Shown: positions 25,590-33,134 of the stretch, piece by piece
Layout of the letters: each line of letters starts with the position of its first letter
Position numbering within the stretch: the first letter of the stretch is position 1
Program-made: the position numbers and the translations under genes
Assembly (NCBI RefSeq): GCF_004795105.1
Contig: NZ_SSBL01000004.1
Span: 372,001-436,000, forward strand
Direction of reading: 5' to 3'
Length of the DNA: 64,000 nucleotides
DNA from: Streptomyces sp. A0642
Lineage (GTDB): Bacteria > Actinomycetota > Actinomycetes > Streptomycetales > Streptomycetaceae
Notes under the pieces: model-generated
What the model was told of the DNA's origin: nothing
The model's input: only the letters and a program-made list of their open reading frames with translations
Databases searched by the model: none

Positions 25590-26096
25590 ATGACGCAGCG
25601 TGTGGATCTCTCGACCGTGATGGACCGGCTCTCCATCGATGCAGTGATCACCGGCTACGCGGTGGCGGTGGACGACGGTGCGTGGACGGATTACCAAGCC
25701 CTGTTCACCGCGGACGGCCGCGCCGACTACCGCACCGCGGGCGGCATTGAGGGCCCCGCCGGGGATGTCGCGCAGTGGCTGTCCGAGACGATGCGTATGT
25801 TTCCCGTCCGGCAGCATCTGATCGTGAACCGGCGCCTGGACCTCCAGGACCTCGGCGGCTATCCGGGCGACCGCGCCCGGGTACAGGCCGACTACGTGAA
25901 CCCGATGCGGCTCGTGAGCGACGCGGACGGGGGCCGGAGCGGGGGCGGCGGCAGGGACGGCCGTCCTGCCGCACCGAACTTCGTGTCCGGTGGGCGTTAC
26001 GCCTTCGAACTGCTGCGTACCGACGGTGGCTGGCGCGTCCAGGGCGTGACGGTCCATGAGAAGTGGCGGAACCGGTCAGGGGCCCTCGCCGAGTAA
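25590..26096 (+). CDS. SnoaL/NTF2-like protein
   Basis: A 168-aa SnoaL-like protein of the cone-shaped NTF2 fold. The N-terminal helix plus YAVAVDDGAWTDYQALFTADGRADYR, then the central PVRQHLIVNRRLDLQDLGG and the final strand pair GGRYAFELLRTDGGWRVQGVTV, are typical of SnoaL_4-type proteins, which include polyketide cyclases, steroid isomerase-like enzymes and ring dehydratases. An Asp/His pair (DYQALF, RQHLIV) could serve as catalytic residues. A glycine-rich insert GGRSGGGGRDGRP is unusual. The stop lies inside the first copy of a 35-bp tandem repeat. Confidence 0.82.
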   Translation: MTQRVDLSTVMDRLSIDAVITGYAVAVDDGAWTDYQALFTADGRADYRTAGGIEGPAGDVAQWLSETMRMFPVRQHLIVNRRLDLQDLGGYPGDRARVQADYVNPMRLVSDADGGRSGGGGRDGRPAAPNFVSGGRYAFELLRTDGGWRVQGVTVHEKWRNRSGALAE

Positions 26097-26182
26097 TCCG
26101 CTCCCGCCCGGCGTGGGCCCTCGCCGGGCGATCCGCTCCGGCCCGGCGTGGGCCCTCGCCGGGCCGTCCGCTCCGGCCTGCT
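26080..26182. repeat. 35-bp tandem repeat, three copies, over the SnoaL-like stop codon
   Basis: Copies at 26080-26114, 26115-26149 and 26150-26182 share GGGCCCTCGCC and ATCCGCTCC-like blocks. Copy 1 contains the TAA stop; copies 2 and 3 carry G/C changes there. Confidence 0.88.
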
Positions 26183-26264
26183 TCGGTTGCCCCACACTGG
26201 GGGAACAAGAGCGGGAACTGGTTCCGGATGATGCCTGCCGGCCGGCAGGACGAGGAGGGGCGCT

Positions 26265-27929
26265 ATGCCGAGCGGTTCCGTGGGGCACGCGTGGGGTGAA
26301 CGGATACTCGGCTCCGCCCTGTGGCGCGCCGGCGCCGCGCTCCTGGCGGGCGCGTTGCCCGCGCTCGCCTTCCCCGCACCGGGGCTGTGGTGGCTCGCCT
26401 ACGCCGCCCTGGTGCCGTTGCTTCTGCTGATCCGGTCCGCCAATACGGGGCGCAGGGCGGCGCTCGACGGCTGGCTCGGCGGGACGGGCTACATGCTGGC
26501 GGTCCACCACTGGCTGATGCCGAGCCTGCACGTGTTCATCGTGGTGCTGGCGGGCCTGCTCGGTCTGCTGTGGGCCCCATGGGGGCTGCTGGTCTCCCGG
26601 CTCCTGCGCGGGCGGCCGTCCGGGGCGGGAGTCGTAGCGGCCGTGATCGTGGTCCCGTCCGGGTGGCTGATGATCGAGGCGGTCCGGTCCTGGGAAGGGC
26701 TCGGGGGCCCCTGGGGACTCCTCGGCGCGAGCCAGTGGCAGGTGACGCCTGCGCTCAGGCTGGCCTCGGTGGGCGGGGTGTGGCTGGTGAGCCTGCTGGT
26801 GGTCGCGGTGAACACCGTCCTGGCCCTGCTGCTCACGGCTCCGGCCGCACGCGCGGTGGGCGTCGGCACGCTGGTCGTGGGCGCCGTGGCCGTGGGAGCG
26901 GTGGGGGTGTGGGCGCCGCAGCCCGAACGCTCGGGTACGGCCCGGATCGCCGTGGTGCAGCCCGGTGTCGTCGAGGGGCCGGGCAGCGTGCAGCGCCGTT
27001 TCGCGCGGAGCGAGGAGCTGACCCGCTCGCTGGCGGGCAGGGAGCTCGATCTGGTCGTGTGGGGGGAGAGCAGCGTCGGCGTCGATCCGGTCCGGCGGCC
27101 CGACGTCACCGCACGGATCGCCGCACTGGCGCGCCTGGTGGGCGCGGACGTGCTGGTGAACGTGGACGCCCGGCAGACCGACGCGACGGGCCGGACCGGA
27201 ATCTTCAAGAGCGCCGTGCTGGTGGGCCCCGACGGGCTGACCGGGGACCGTTACGACAAGATGCGCCTGGTGCCGTTCGGGGAGTACATCCCCGCCCGTT
27301 CTGCGCTCGGCTGGGCCACCTCGATGGGCAAGGCGGCGGGCGAGGACCGGCTGCGCGGCGCGGGGCCGGTGACGATGACGCCGCCCGGCGCGCACGGACT
27401 GCACATCGGTCCGCTGGTCTGCTTCGAGTCCGCGTTCCCCGACATGAGCAGGCGGCTCACCCGCGACGGAGCCCAGCTCCTGATCGCCCAGTCGTCGACG
27501 TCCTCCTTCCAGAACGGCTGGGCCCCCGGCCAGCACGCCTCGCTGGGGGCGCTGCGCGCCGCCGAGAACGGCCGCCCGATGGTGCACGCCACGCTGACGG
27601 GCATCAGTGCGGTCTACGGGCCACAGGGGCAGCGCATCGGTGCTCCCCTCGGTACGGACGCGAGCGCGGCCGCGGTGTACGGCGTACCGCTGGCCCGTGG
27701 CACGACGCTGTACGTCCGGCTGGGCGACTGGCCGCTGTACGGCGCGCTGGGCGTGCTGGCGGCCTTCTGTGCCGTCGAGGGCCTGCGGGCCGTGCGCAGG
27801 CCCGGGGACGGGCCGGTGGGGGCGGCGGGGGCTCCAACCCCGCCGCTCGCGGCCGGCGGTCCGGCGGCGCTGGGCTCCACCCCTGCGGCCGAGGCCAAGG
27901 AGACCCCGACGGAGTCGGCGCCGCAATGA
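26265..27929 (+). CDS. lnt: Apolipoprotein N-acyltransferase
   Basis: A 554-aa Lnt. The N-terminal ~215 residues hold six to eight membrane helices; the C-terminal periplasm-side nitrilase domain has the catalytic triad Glu 268 (VVWGESS), Lys 332 (YDKMRLVPFGEYIP) and Cys 386 (GPLVCFESAFPD). The enzyme N-acylates the N-terminal cysteine of lipoproteins after Lgt and Lsp. The C-terminal ~45 residues are a Pro/Ala-rich cytoplasmic tail not needed for catalysis. Streptomyces carry one or two Lnt paralogues. The gene is monocistronic, with an ATG after a GGAGGGG box. Confidence 0.94.
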   Translation: MPSGSVGHAWGERILGSALWRAGAALLAGALPALAFPAPGLWWLAYAALVPLLLLIRSANTGRRAALDGWLGGTGYMLAVHHWLMPSLHVFIVVLAGLLGLLWAPWGLLVSRLLRGRPSGAGVVAAVIVVPSGWLMIEAVRSWEGLGGPWGLLGASQWQVTPALRLASVGGVWLVSLLVVAVNTVLALLLTAPAARAVGVGTLVVGAVAVGAVGVWAPQPERSGTARIAVVQPGVVEGPGSVQRRFARSEELTRSLAGRELDLVVWGESSVGVDPVRRPDVTARIAALARLVGADVLVNVDARQTDATGRTGIFKSAVLVGPDGLTGDRYDKMRLVPFGEYIPARSALGWATSMGKAAGEDRLRGAGPVTMTPPGAHGLHIGPLVCFESAFPDMSRRLTRDGAQLLIAQSSTSSFQNGWAPGQHASLGALRAAENGRPMVHATLTGISAVYGPQGQRIGAPLGTDASAAAVYGVPLARGTTLYVRLGDWPLYGALGVLAAFCAVEGLRAVRRPGDGPVGAAGAPTPPLAAGGPAALGSTPAAEAKETPTESAPQ

Positions 27930-28104
27930 GCGCGGCTCGCTCTCGGGCGCGGTGCGGGATCCCGGCGTGCGGCATCCCTGCGTGCGGGATCCCGGCGTGC
28001 CGTTTCGGGCTCCGGGCCGCGGGCCTCAGAACCTGAGACGCACAGCACCCGGGACCCGCAGGACCCGAGACGGCAGAAGCCGGGACCCCAGAACCCGAGC
28101 CCCG

Positions 28105-29004
28105 CTACGCGCAGTCCAGGTCCCGCAGCACGCGCTCGCACAGTTCATGCGTCTCCAGGGCGTCCCGGGCACTCAGCAGCTTCCCGGCCCGGACGGCGTC
28201 GAGGAACGACAGGACGCTCTGCTCGATACCGCGCTGACGGGCCACCGGCACCCAGTCGCCGCGCCGGCGCAGGCTCGGCTGGCCCTTGTGGTCGATGACC
28301 TCGGCGAGGTTGACCACTTCGCGCTTGGAGTCCTGGCCGGAGACCTCCAGCCGCTCCTCGGTCGAGCCGCTGAGCCGGTTCATCGCGCCGATGGCGGTGA
28401 AGCCGTCCCCGGACAGCTGGAGCACGACGTGATGCATCAGGCCGTCGCGGATCCTGGCCCGTACGACGGTGTGCTCGACCGGGCCCGGCACCAGGAAGCG
28501 CAGGGTGTCGACCACGTGGATGAAGTCGTCGAGGACCATGGTCCTCGGGTCCTCCGGCAGCCCGACGCGGTTCTTCTGCATGAGGATCAGCTCGCGCGGG
28601 TGCTCGGCGCACTGCGCGTAGCCGGGCGCCACCCGGCGGTTGAAACCGACGGCCAGGGTGACACCGCGTGCCTTGGCGAGCTCCACCAGGCGCTCGGACT
28701 CGGCGAGTTCGTAGGCCAGGGGCTTGTCGACGTAGGTGGGGACACCCGCTTCGAGCAGCCGGGTGGTGATCTCCGGGTGCACGGCGGTCGGGGCGTGCAC
28801 GAACGCCGCGTCCAGGCCCTGGGCGAGCAGCGAGTCGAGGTCGGTGTGGCATTGCCCGGCGGGGATGCGATGGGCTGCGGCGACCGAGTCCAGGGTCGCG
28901 GGGGTGCGGGTCTGCAGATGCAGTTCGACCCCCGGCAGGGTCGTGAGCACCGGCAGGTACGCCTTCTGCGCGATGTCGCCGAGCCCGATGCAACCGACCT
29001 TCAC
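28105..29004 (-). CDS. Gfo/Idh/MocA-family NAD(P)-dependent oxidoreductase
   Basis: A 299-aa oxidoreductase. The Rossmann N-terminus VKVGCIGLGDIAQKAYLPVL, the conserved THxP-like VHAPTAVHPEITTRLLEAGV, and the signature EKP-equivalent TYVDKPLAYELAES with its active-site lysine define the Gfo/Idh/MocA family. Members oxidise or reduce sugars, inositols or biliverdin-like substrates. The GTG start follows GGAGA. It begins 19 bp after the FAD-monooxygenase stop, so both likely form one operon under the TetR regulator at 30351. The substrate cannot be inferred. Confidence 0.88.
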   Translation of the reverse strand: MKVGCIGLGDIAQKAYLPVLTTLPGVELHLQTRTPATLDSVAAAHRIPAGQCHTDLDSLLAQGLDAAFVHAPTAVHPEITTRLLEAGVPTYVDKPLAYELAESERLVELAKARGVTLAVGFNRRVAPGYAQCAEHPRELILMQKNRVGLPEDPRTMVLDDFIHVVDTLRFLVPGPVEHTVVRARIRDGLMHHVVLQLSGDGFTAIGAMNRLSGSTEERLEVSGQDSKREVVNLAEVIDHKGQPSLRRRGDWVPVARQRGIEQSVLSFLDAVRAGKLLSARDALETHELCERVLRDLDCA

Positions 29005-29023
29005 AGGGTCTCCTTCTCGCTGT

Positions 29024-30268
29024 TCAGCGCGGCACGTCGCGGTTCTCCTCCATGGAGACCGGCCGCGGCCGGATCTGCGCATCCTTCGTCCGGGCAGCAT
29101 ACGTGTGCTGGGGCGGGCGCCAGTCGGCGATGCCGTCGAAGGTGCGCAGGACGAGCCCCGGGCCGAGCCGGGAGAGCGTGGACATCGCGAAGTCCCGTGC
29201 GGCGACGGCCGGGGCGGACGTCAGCCGCATCAGCCGGCCGACCTGTGCGGCCTTGCGGACGACGGCCGTGGTCCGCGGCAGCCGGTCGGCGGTGTATGCG
29301 GCCAGGCCCGCGCCGAGGTCCGCCCCCGGTGCCGCGTGGTGGGCGAGGACGATCCCGTCCTCGATGGCCTGATTGCCCCCCTGCCCCAGGGTGGGCGCCA
29401 TCGCGTGGGCGGAGTCGCCCAGGAGGACGGTGCGGCCGCGATGGTGGGAGGGCAGCGGCCGGGTCATCTCGTACACGTCGTTGCGCAGCACGCCCCCGGG
29501 CCGGGCGGCGGTGATGATCTCGGGGACCGGGGCGTGCCAGTCGCCGAAGCGGCGCAGCAGTTCCGCCCGTTCGTCGGCGGCGCGTTCCCCGGCCGGGGCG
29601 GCGGCCGCGGCGTAGGCGTAGATGCGGCCGTCCTTGAGCGGCTGGGTGCCCCAGAGGGCGCCGCGGCCCCATGTCTCATGCGGGGCGAAGGGCTCGGGGG
29701 GTGCGGGGACGACGACGCGCCAGGTGGTGAATCCGGCGTAGGAGGGGCCGGGGTGGTGCGGGAAGAGAGCCCCGCGTACGGCGGAGTGGATGCCGTCGGC
29801 GCCGACGACGAGATCCGCCTCGATCGTCCCGTCCGGCGTGCGGACCGTCGCGGGCCTGCCTCCCGCGACGCCCGGGTCCACGAGAGAGGCGGGGCAGCCG
29901 GTGCGGAGGGAGGATCCGGGGAGCCCGGAGACGAGGCAGTCGATCAGGGTGGCCCGGTGGACGAGGACCAGCGGGCCGCCGAACCGCTCGGCGGCGGCGG
30001 TGCTGTCCGTCCGGGAGAGCCAGCGGCCGTCGGGCCTGCGCATGCCTCCCTCCCCCTGCCAGGCGGCCAGGGACCTGATCGTGTCACCGAGCCCGATGAC
30101 GTCGAGCGCGCGCTGGGCGTTGGGGGCGAGGCCGATGCCGGCCCCGACGGGCGCGAGCGAACCGGCCCGCTCCAGGACCGTGACCCGCCAGCCGGAACGG
30201 TGCAGCGCCACCGCTGCCGTGAGGCCACCGATTCCACTGCCGATGACGACCGCGCGGGGAGCGTCCAT
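29024..30268 (-). CDS. FAD-dependent monooxygenase (PHBH fold)
   Basis: A 414-aa aromatic-type flavin hydroxylase. The dinucleotide motif VVIGSGIGGLTAAVALH, the DG motif VVGADGIHSAVRG and the second FAD motif VLLGDSAHAMAPTLGQGGNQ are all intact, which places it with salicylate- and 6-hydroxynicotinate-type hydroxylases. Expected activity is NAD(P)H- and O2-dependent hydroxylation of an aromatic acid or related ring. ATG 30268 is preceded by GGAGGAG. The gene heads a two-gene operon with the Gfo/Idh/MocA enzyme and diverges from a TetR regulator across two palindromic sites. Confidence 0.92.
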   Translation of the reverse strand: MDAPRAVVIGSGIGGLTAAVALHRSGWRVTVLERAGSLAPVGAGIGLAPNAQRALDVIGLGDTIRSLAAWQGEGGMRRPDGRWLSRTDSTAAAERFGGPLVLVHRATLIDCLVSGLPGSSLRTGCPASLVDPGVAGGRPATVRTPDGTIEADLVVGADGIHSAVRGALFPHHPGPSYAGFTTWRVVVPAPPEPFAPHETWGRGALWGTQPLKDGRIYAYAAAAAPAGERAADERAELLRRFGDWHAPVPEIITAARPGGVLRNDVYEMTRPLPSHHRGRTVLLGDSAHAMAPTLGQGGNQAIEDGIVLAHHAAPGADLGAGLAAYTADRLPRTTAVVRKAAQVGRLMRLTSAPAVAARDFAMSTLSRLGPGLVLRTFDGIADWRPPQHTYAARTKDAQIRPRPVSMEENRDVPR

Positions 30269-30289
30269 GGCTCCTCCTCCCGTGAGCAA

Positions 30290-30329
30290 CTACACCTGTA
30301 GTGACACGGCCACGCTACTACAGGTGTAG
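30290..30329. promoter_or_regulatory. Two palindromic operators in the monooxygenase/TetR divergent promoter
   Basis: CTACACCTGTAG (30290-30301) and CTACAGGTGTAG (30318-30329) each have arms CTACA/TGTAG around a 2-bp centre and lie 28 bp apart. The second is also the reverse complement of the first. They lie 22-61 bp from both starts, as expected for autoregulated TetR control. Confidence 0.82.
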
Positions 30330-30350
30330 TCACGGCGGTAGGTTGGCCCC

Positions 30351-31112
30351 ATGTCCCCACGCACTCCCGCCGGTTCCTCCCGGGTCACGCTCATCACCGA
30401 CGCCGCACTCGCGCTTCTCGCCGAACGCGGCATGCGAGGACTTACCCACCGAGCGGTGGACGAGCGCGCGGGCCTCCCGCAGGGGTCGACGTCCAACTAC
30501 GCCCGCACCCGGCAGTCCCTCCTGGAGGCGACGGTGCGACGGCTGGCCGAGCGCGAGGCCCAGGTGCTCGCACCGGGGGATCTCCCGGTCCCCGGCGAGC
30601 GGCGGGCGGCGAGCGACACGGCGTCGGGGGCGGACGGCACGGCCGGGATCGCACGGGGACCCGCCGCCGCGGCCACGCCCGGCGATCCGGCCGCACCGCC
30701 CGCCACCCCGGGCCCCGACGCCCTGGTCGCCGCACTCGCGCTGGCCCTCCACCGCTATCTGACCCACCATGCGGACCTGCTCGTCTGCCGCTACGAGCTC
30801 GCCCTGGAGGCCACGCGCCGCCCCGGACTGCGCGCGTTCTACGACGCCACAGGCCGCCAGTTCCGCGAACCGCTGGAGGCACTCATGGCGGCGGCCGGAT
30901 CGCCGGAGCCGGAACGGCACGCACTGTCCCTGGTGGCCTGGTGCGAGGGGCTGATGTTCTCGTGCGCCGCGGGCGCCTACCACCGCTCCGTCCCGACCGA
31001 GGCGGAACTGCGCACCGGCTTCGGCGAGCTGTTGAGCGGCATGCTGGGCGCCGCCGACGCCCCCGGCCGGGCGGAGCCGCCCGGGGCCGCGACACGCGAG
31101 GCGTCACGCTGA
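30351..31112 (+). CDS. TetR-family transcriptional regulator
   Basis: A 253-aa TetR regulator. The DNA-binding domain is RGMRGLTHRAVDERAGLPQGSTSNYARTRQSLLEA (about residues 27-62), with the canonical helix-turn-helix and the Y-to-K-like turn. Between this and the ligand domain is an unusual low-complexity Ala/Gly/Pro-rich insertion at about residues 83-122, probably a flexible linker. The C-terminal domain starts near LHRYLTHHADLLVCRYELAL. It is divergent from the monooxygenase with two matching palindromic operators between, so it is the likely repressor of that operon, released by the substrate or product. Confidence 0.9.
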   Translation: MSPRTPAGSSRVTLITDAALALLAERGMRGLTHRAVDERAGLPQGSTSNYARTRQSLLEATVRRLAEREAQVLAPGDLPVPGERRAASDTASGADGTAGIARGPAAAATPGDPAAPPATPGPDALVAALALALHRYLTHHADLLVCRYELALEATRRPGLRAFYDATGRQFREPLEALMAAAGSPEPERHALSLVAWCEGLMFSCAAGAYHRSVPTEAELRTGFGELLSGMLGAADAPGRAEPPGAATREASR

Positions 31113-31186
31113 CCGGGTCACTCGTGCGGAGCAATCCGGGCTCACCGGTTCGCCCGACGGCCCGTCCGCACCCCAGAGTGGATCAG

Positions 31187-31633
31187 GTGCATCGAACCAG
31201 AACCACCGTGAAACTCCTGGTCGGCGTGGCCGTCACGGCCCTGTCCGGGTGCGTCTCCGTGCCACCGCAGCCGAGCGCACCGCCGCGCCCGGAGAGCAGC
31301 CGGCCGGCGCAGGACCTGGCCCCGCAGGTCGTCCGGCCCCCGGTACGCGACACCCTGGAAGCGCTGCCGGAGCCGAAGTCCTCGCCTTCGGCCTCCCGGA
31401 GGACGGCCCAGGCGCCTCCCGCCACACGCCGCGAGGGCCCGCGGCCCCCGCGGCAGCCGCGCCCCGGCCAGATCCGCCCGCAGCCGCGCCGGGCCGCGCC
31501 GCCCGTCCCCGCGCCCGCGTTGCCGGCGCCCGTCACCCCGGGGGAGGTGTGCGCGCTCGGCCGCGGGTACGGGCACTGGCCCGCGGGCAGCCCGCAGTCC
31601 CGGATCTGCGACGACACCTACGGCCGCCGCTGA
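31187..31633 (+). CDS. Pro-rich putative lipoprotein
   Basis: A ~148-aa exported lipoprotein. A basic N-region (HRTRTTVK), hydrophobic LLVGVAVTAL and lipobox LSGC with Cys 22 are followed by a long proline/arginine-rich stretch (residues 25-115) and a short C-terminal block EVCALGRGYGHWPAGSPQSRICDDTYGRR, with two cysteines likely forming a disulphide. I recognise this C-terminal block only as a recurrent Streptomyces motif. The start is uncertain: GTG 31187 gives a good signal peptide; GTG 31178 and 31208 are alternatives. It starts 75 bp after the TetR stop. Confidence 0.65.
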   Translation: MHRTRTTVKLLVGVAVTALSGCVSVPPQPSAPPRPESSRPAQDLAPQVVRPPVRDTLEALPEPKSSPSASRRTAQAPPATRREGPRPPRQPRPGQIRPQPRRAAPPVPAPALPAPVTPGEVCALGRGYGHWPAGSPQSRICDDTYGRR

Positions 31634-31680
31634 GACGGCGGGCCGGCAGATCCGCGGGCGGAACCCGGGCGGGCCACCGG

Positions 31681-32166
31681 TCAGAGCTCCCGCAGCCGCC
31701 GCTCCAGCCGTCCGATGGCCGCCCGGACGCCTCCCCCGTACCCGTCGTCCATGCCGTCGTGTGCGAGGACGTCCGACGCCGCCCGGGCCCGCTCCAGGTG
31801 GATCCGGGCGGCGGCGGGACGCCGGAGCTTCACGTAGTCCGCCGCGAGGTTGAGGTGCAGCGAGGGGAAGAAGGCCCGCACCGCGAGCGCGTCCCGGTGC
31901 CGGGCCCTGCCCTCACCGGTCAGCACCTGTGCGGCCGAGAAGGCCCGCAGGTCCCAGACCAGTTCGTCGCACGGATCGTCCTGGGTGTCGGCCATGTAGT
32001 GCGCGAGAGTGCACCGGTGCAGGGCGTCGCCGCTCTCGCCGATCTCCGCCCAGAGCGCACCGAAGCGGTTGCGGGCCTCCTCCCGGTCACCACCGTGGAG
32101 CAACATGATCGCCTGGCCGATTCTGGTCATGACGACGTCCTGCGACGCCTGCTGCTGCTCCGTCAC
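31681..32166 (-). CDS. Helical repeat (TPR-like) conserved hypothetical protein
   Basis: A 161-aa protein of helix-turn-helix repeats: MTRIGQAIMLLHGGDREEAR, then ALHRCTLAHYMADTQDDPCDELVWDLR, HLNLAADYVKLRRPAAARIHLERA and a C-terminal GGGVRAAIGRLERRLREL. The pattern matches tetratricopeptide-type solenoids and, from memory, a common Streptomyces protein. Such repeats mediate protein-protein contacts. The GTG at 32166 follows GGGAGA. It is followed on the same strand by no close partner (SnoaL-like and lnt genes are far), so its role is unknown. Confidence 0.75.
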   Translation of the reverse strand: MTEQQQASQDVVMTRIGQAIMLLHGGDREEARNRFGALWAEIGESGDALHRCTLAHYMADTQDDPCDELVWDLRAFSAAQVLTGEGRARHRDALAVRAFFPSLHLNLAADYVKLRRPAAARIHLERARAASDVLAHDGMDDGYGGGVRAAIGRLERRLREL

Positions 32167-32329
32167 GCGGTCTCCCTCGCACCTGTCCGCCCATGACCGG
32201 CCGATCGGTTTCGGCCTGCCCCGGCTGACCACCGGCGGAACCGCACCATGTGTGACGATTCCGCCCGGTCGCAGCCGGTTCGACGCTAGTCTCCGTGGCG
32301 GACATCCGCATGCAGGCTCCGGCGCGCCC

Positions 32330-33013
32330 TCAGCCCAGGTCGGGGATGCGCCAGTCGATGGGCCGGTGCCCCTGCGCCGCGACCGCCTCGTTGATCTGCG
32401 TGAACGGGCGCGAGCCGAAGAACTTCTTCGCGGAAAGCGGCGAGGGGTGCGCACCCTTCACCACCACGTGGCGCTCCTCGTCGATCAGCGGAAGCTTCTT
32501 CTGCGCGTAGTTGCCCCAGAGCACGAAGACCGCGGGGTCGGGCCGGACGGCGACGGCGCGGATCACGGCATCGGTGAACTTCTCCCAGCCCTTGCCCTTG
32601 TGGGAGTTGGCCTCGCCCGCGCGCACCGTCAGCACCGCGTTGAGGAGCAGCACGCCCTGCTCGGCCCAGGGCATCAGATACCCGTTGTCCGGGACCGGCA
32701 GGCCGAGCTCCTCCTTCATCTCCTTGTAGATGTTGCGCAGGGAGGGCGGCGTCTTCACACCCGGCCGCACGGAGAAGCACAGGCCGTGCCCCTGCCCCTC
32801 GCCGTGGTACGGATCCTGGCCGAGGACCAGGACCTTCACCCTGTCGTACGGGGTCGCCTCAAGAGCCGCGAACACCTGCTCCCGGGGCGGGTAGACCGGC
32901 CCGTCGGCCCGCTCCTTCTCGACGAATTCGGTGAGCTCCCTGAAGTAGGGGCTCTCGAGCTCCTCGCCGAGGACGCCGCGCCAGGACTCGGGCAGCGGGT
33001 AGGTGTCGGTCAC
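32330..33013 (-). CDS. ung: Uracil-DNA glycosylase, family 1
   Basis: A 227-aa Ung that removes uracil from DNA in base excision repair. The catalytic motif GQDPYHGEGQGHGLCFSV (residues 65-82; catalytic Asp 67) and the leucine-intercalation loop HPSPLS (189-194) are exact family signatures, with the middle motif LLLNAVLTVRAGEANSH. The start is GTG 33013. The gene stands alone. Streptomyces often carry two family-1 paralogues; the sequence does not say whether this is the main one. Confidence 0.96.
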   Translation of the reverse strand: MTDTYPLPESWRGVLGEELESPYFRELTEFVEKERADGPVYPPREQVFAALEATPYDRVKVLVLGQDPYHGEGQGHGLCFSVRPGVKTPPSLRNIYKEMKEELGLPVPDNGYLMPWAEQGVLLLNAVLTVRAGEANSHKGKGWEKFTDAVIRAVAVRPDPAVFVLWGNYAQKKLPLIDEERHVVVKGAHPSPLSAKKFFGSRPFTQINEAVAAQGHRPIDWRIPDLG

Positions 33014-33134
33014 GTCAACAACCTCCGGTAAGCAATCGTTTCCTGCCTCAGAACCTACCGGGGGCCACTGACAACGGACTCCGGGGAGCCCGCCGGGGCG
33101 GGGAGGGCCTGGCCGCGCCCCGACCCTCGGCCCG

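Noticed and set aside
27930..28104. Short GC-rich repeats after lnt as a CRISPR or mobile end
   Set aside because: Units such as GATCCCGGCGTGC are short, irregular and without spacers or a transposase; ordinary low-complexity spacer.
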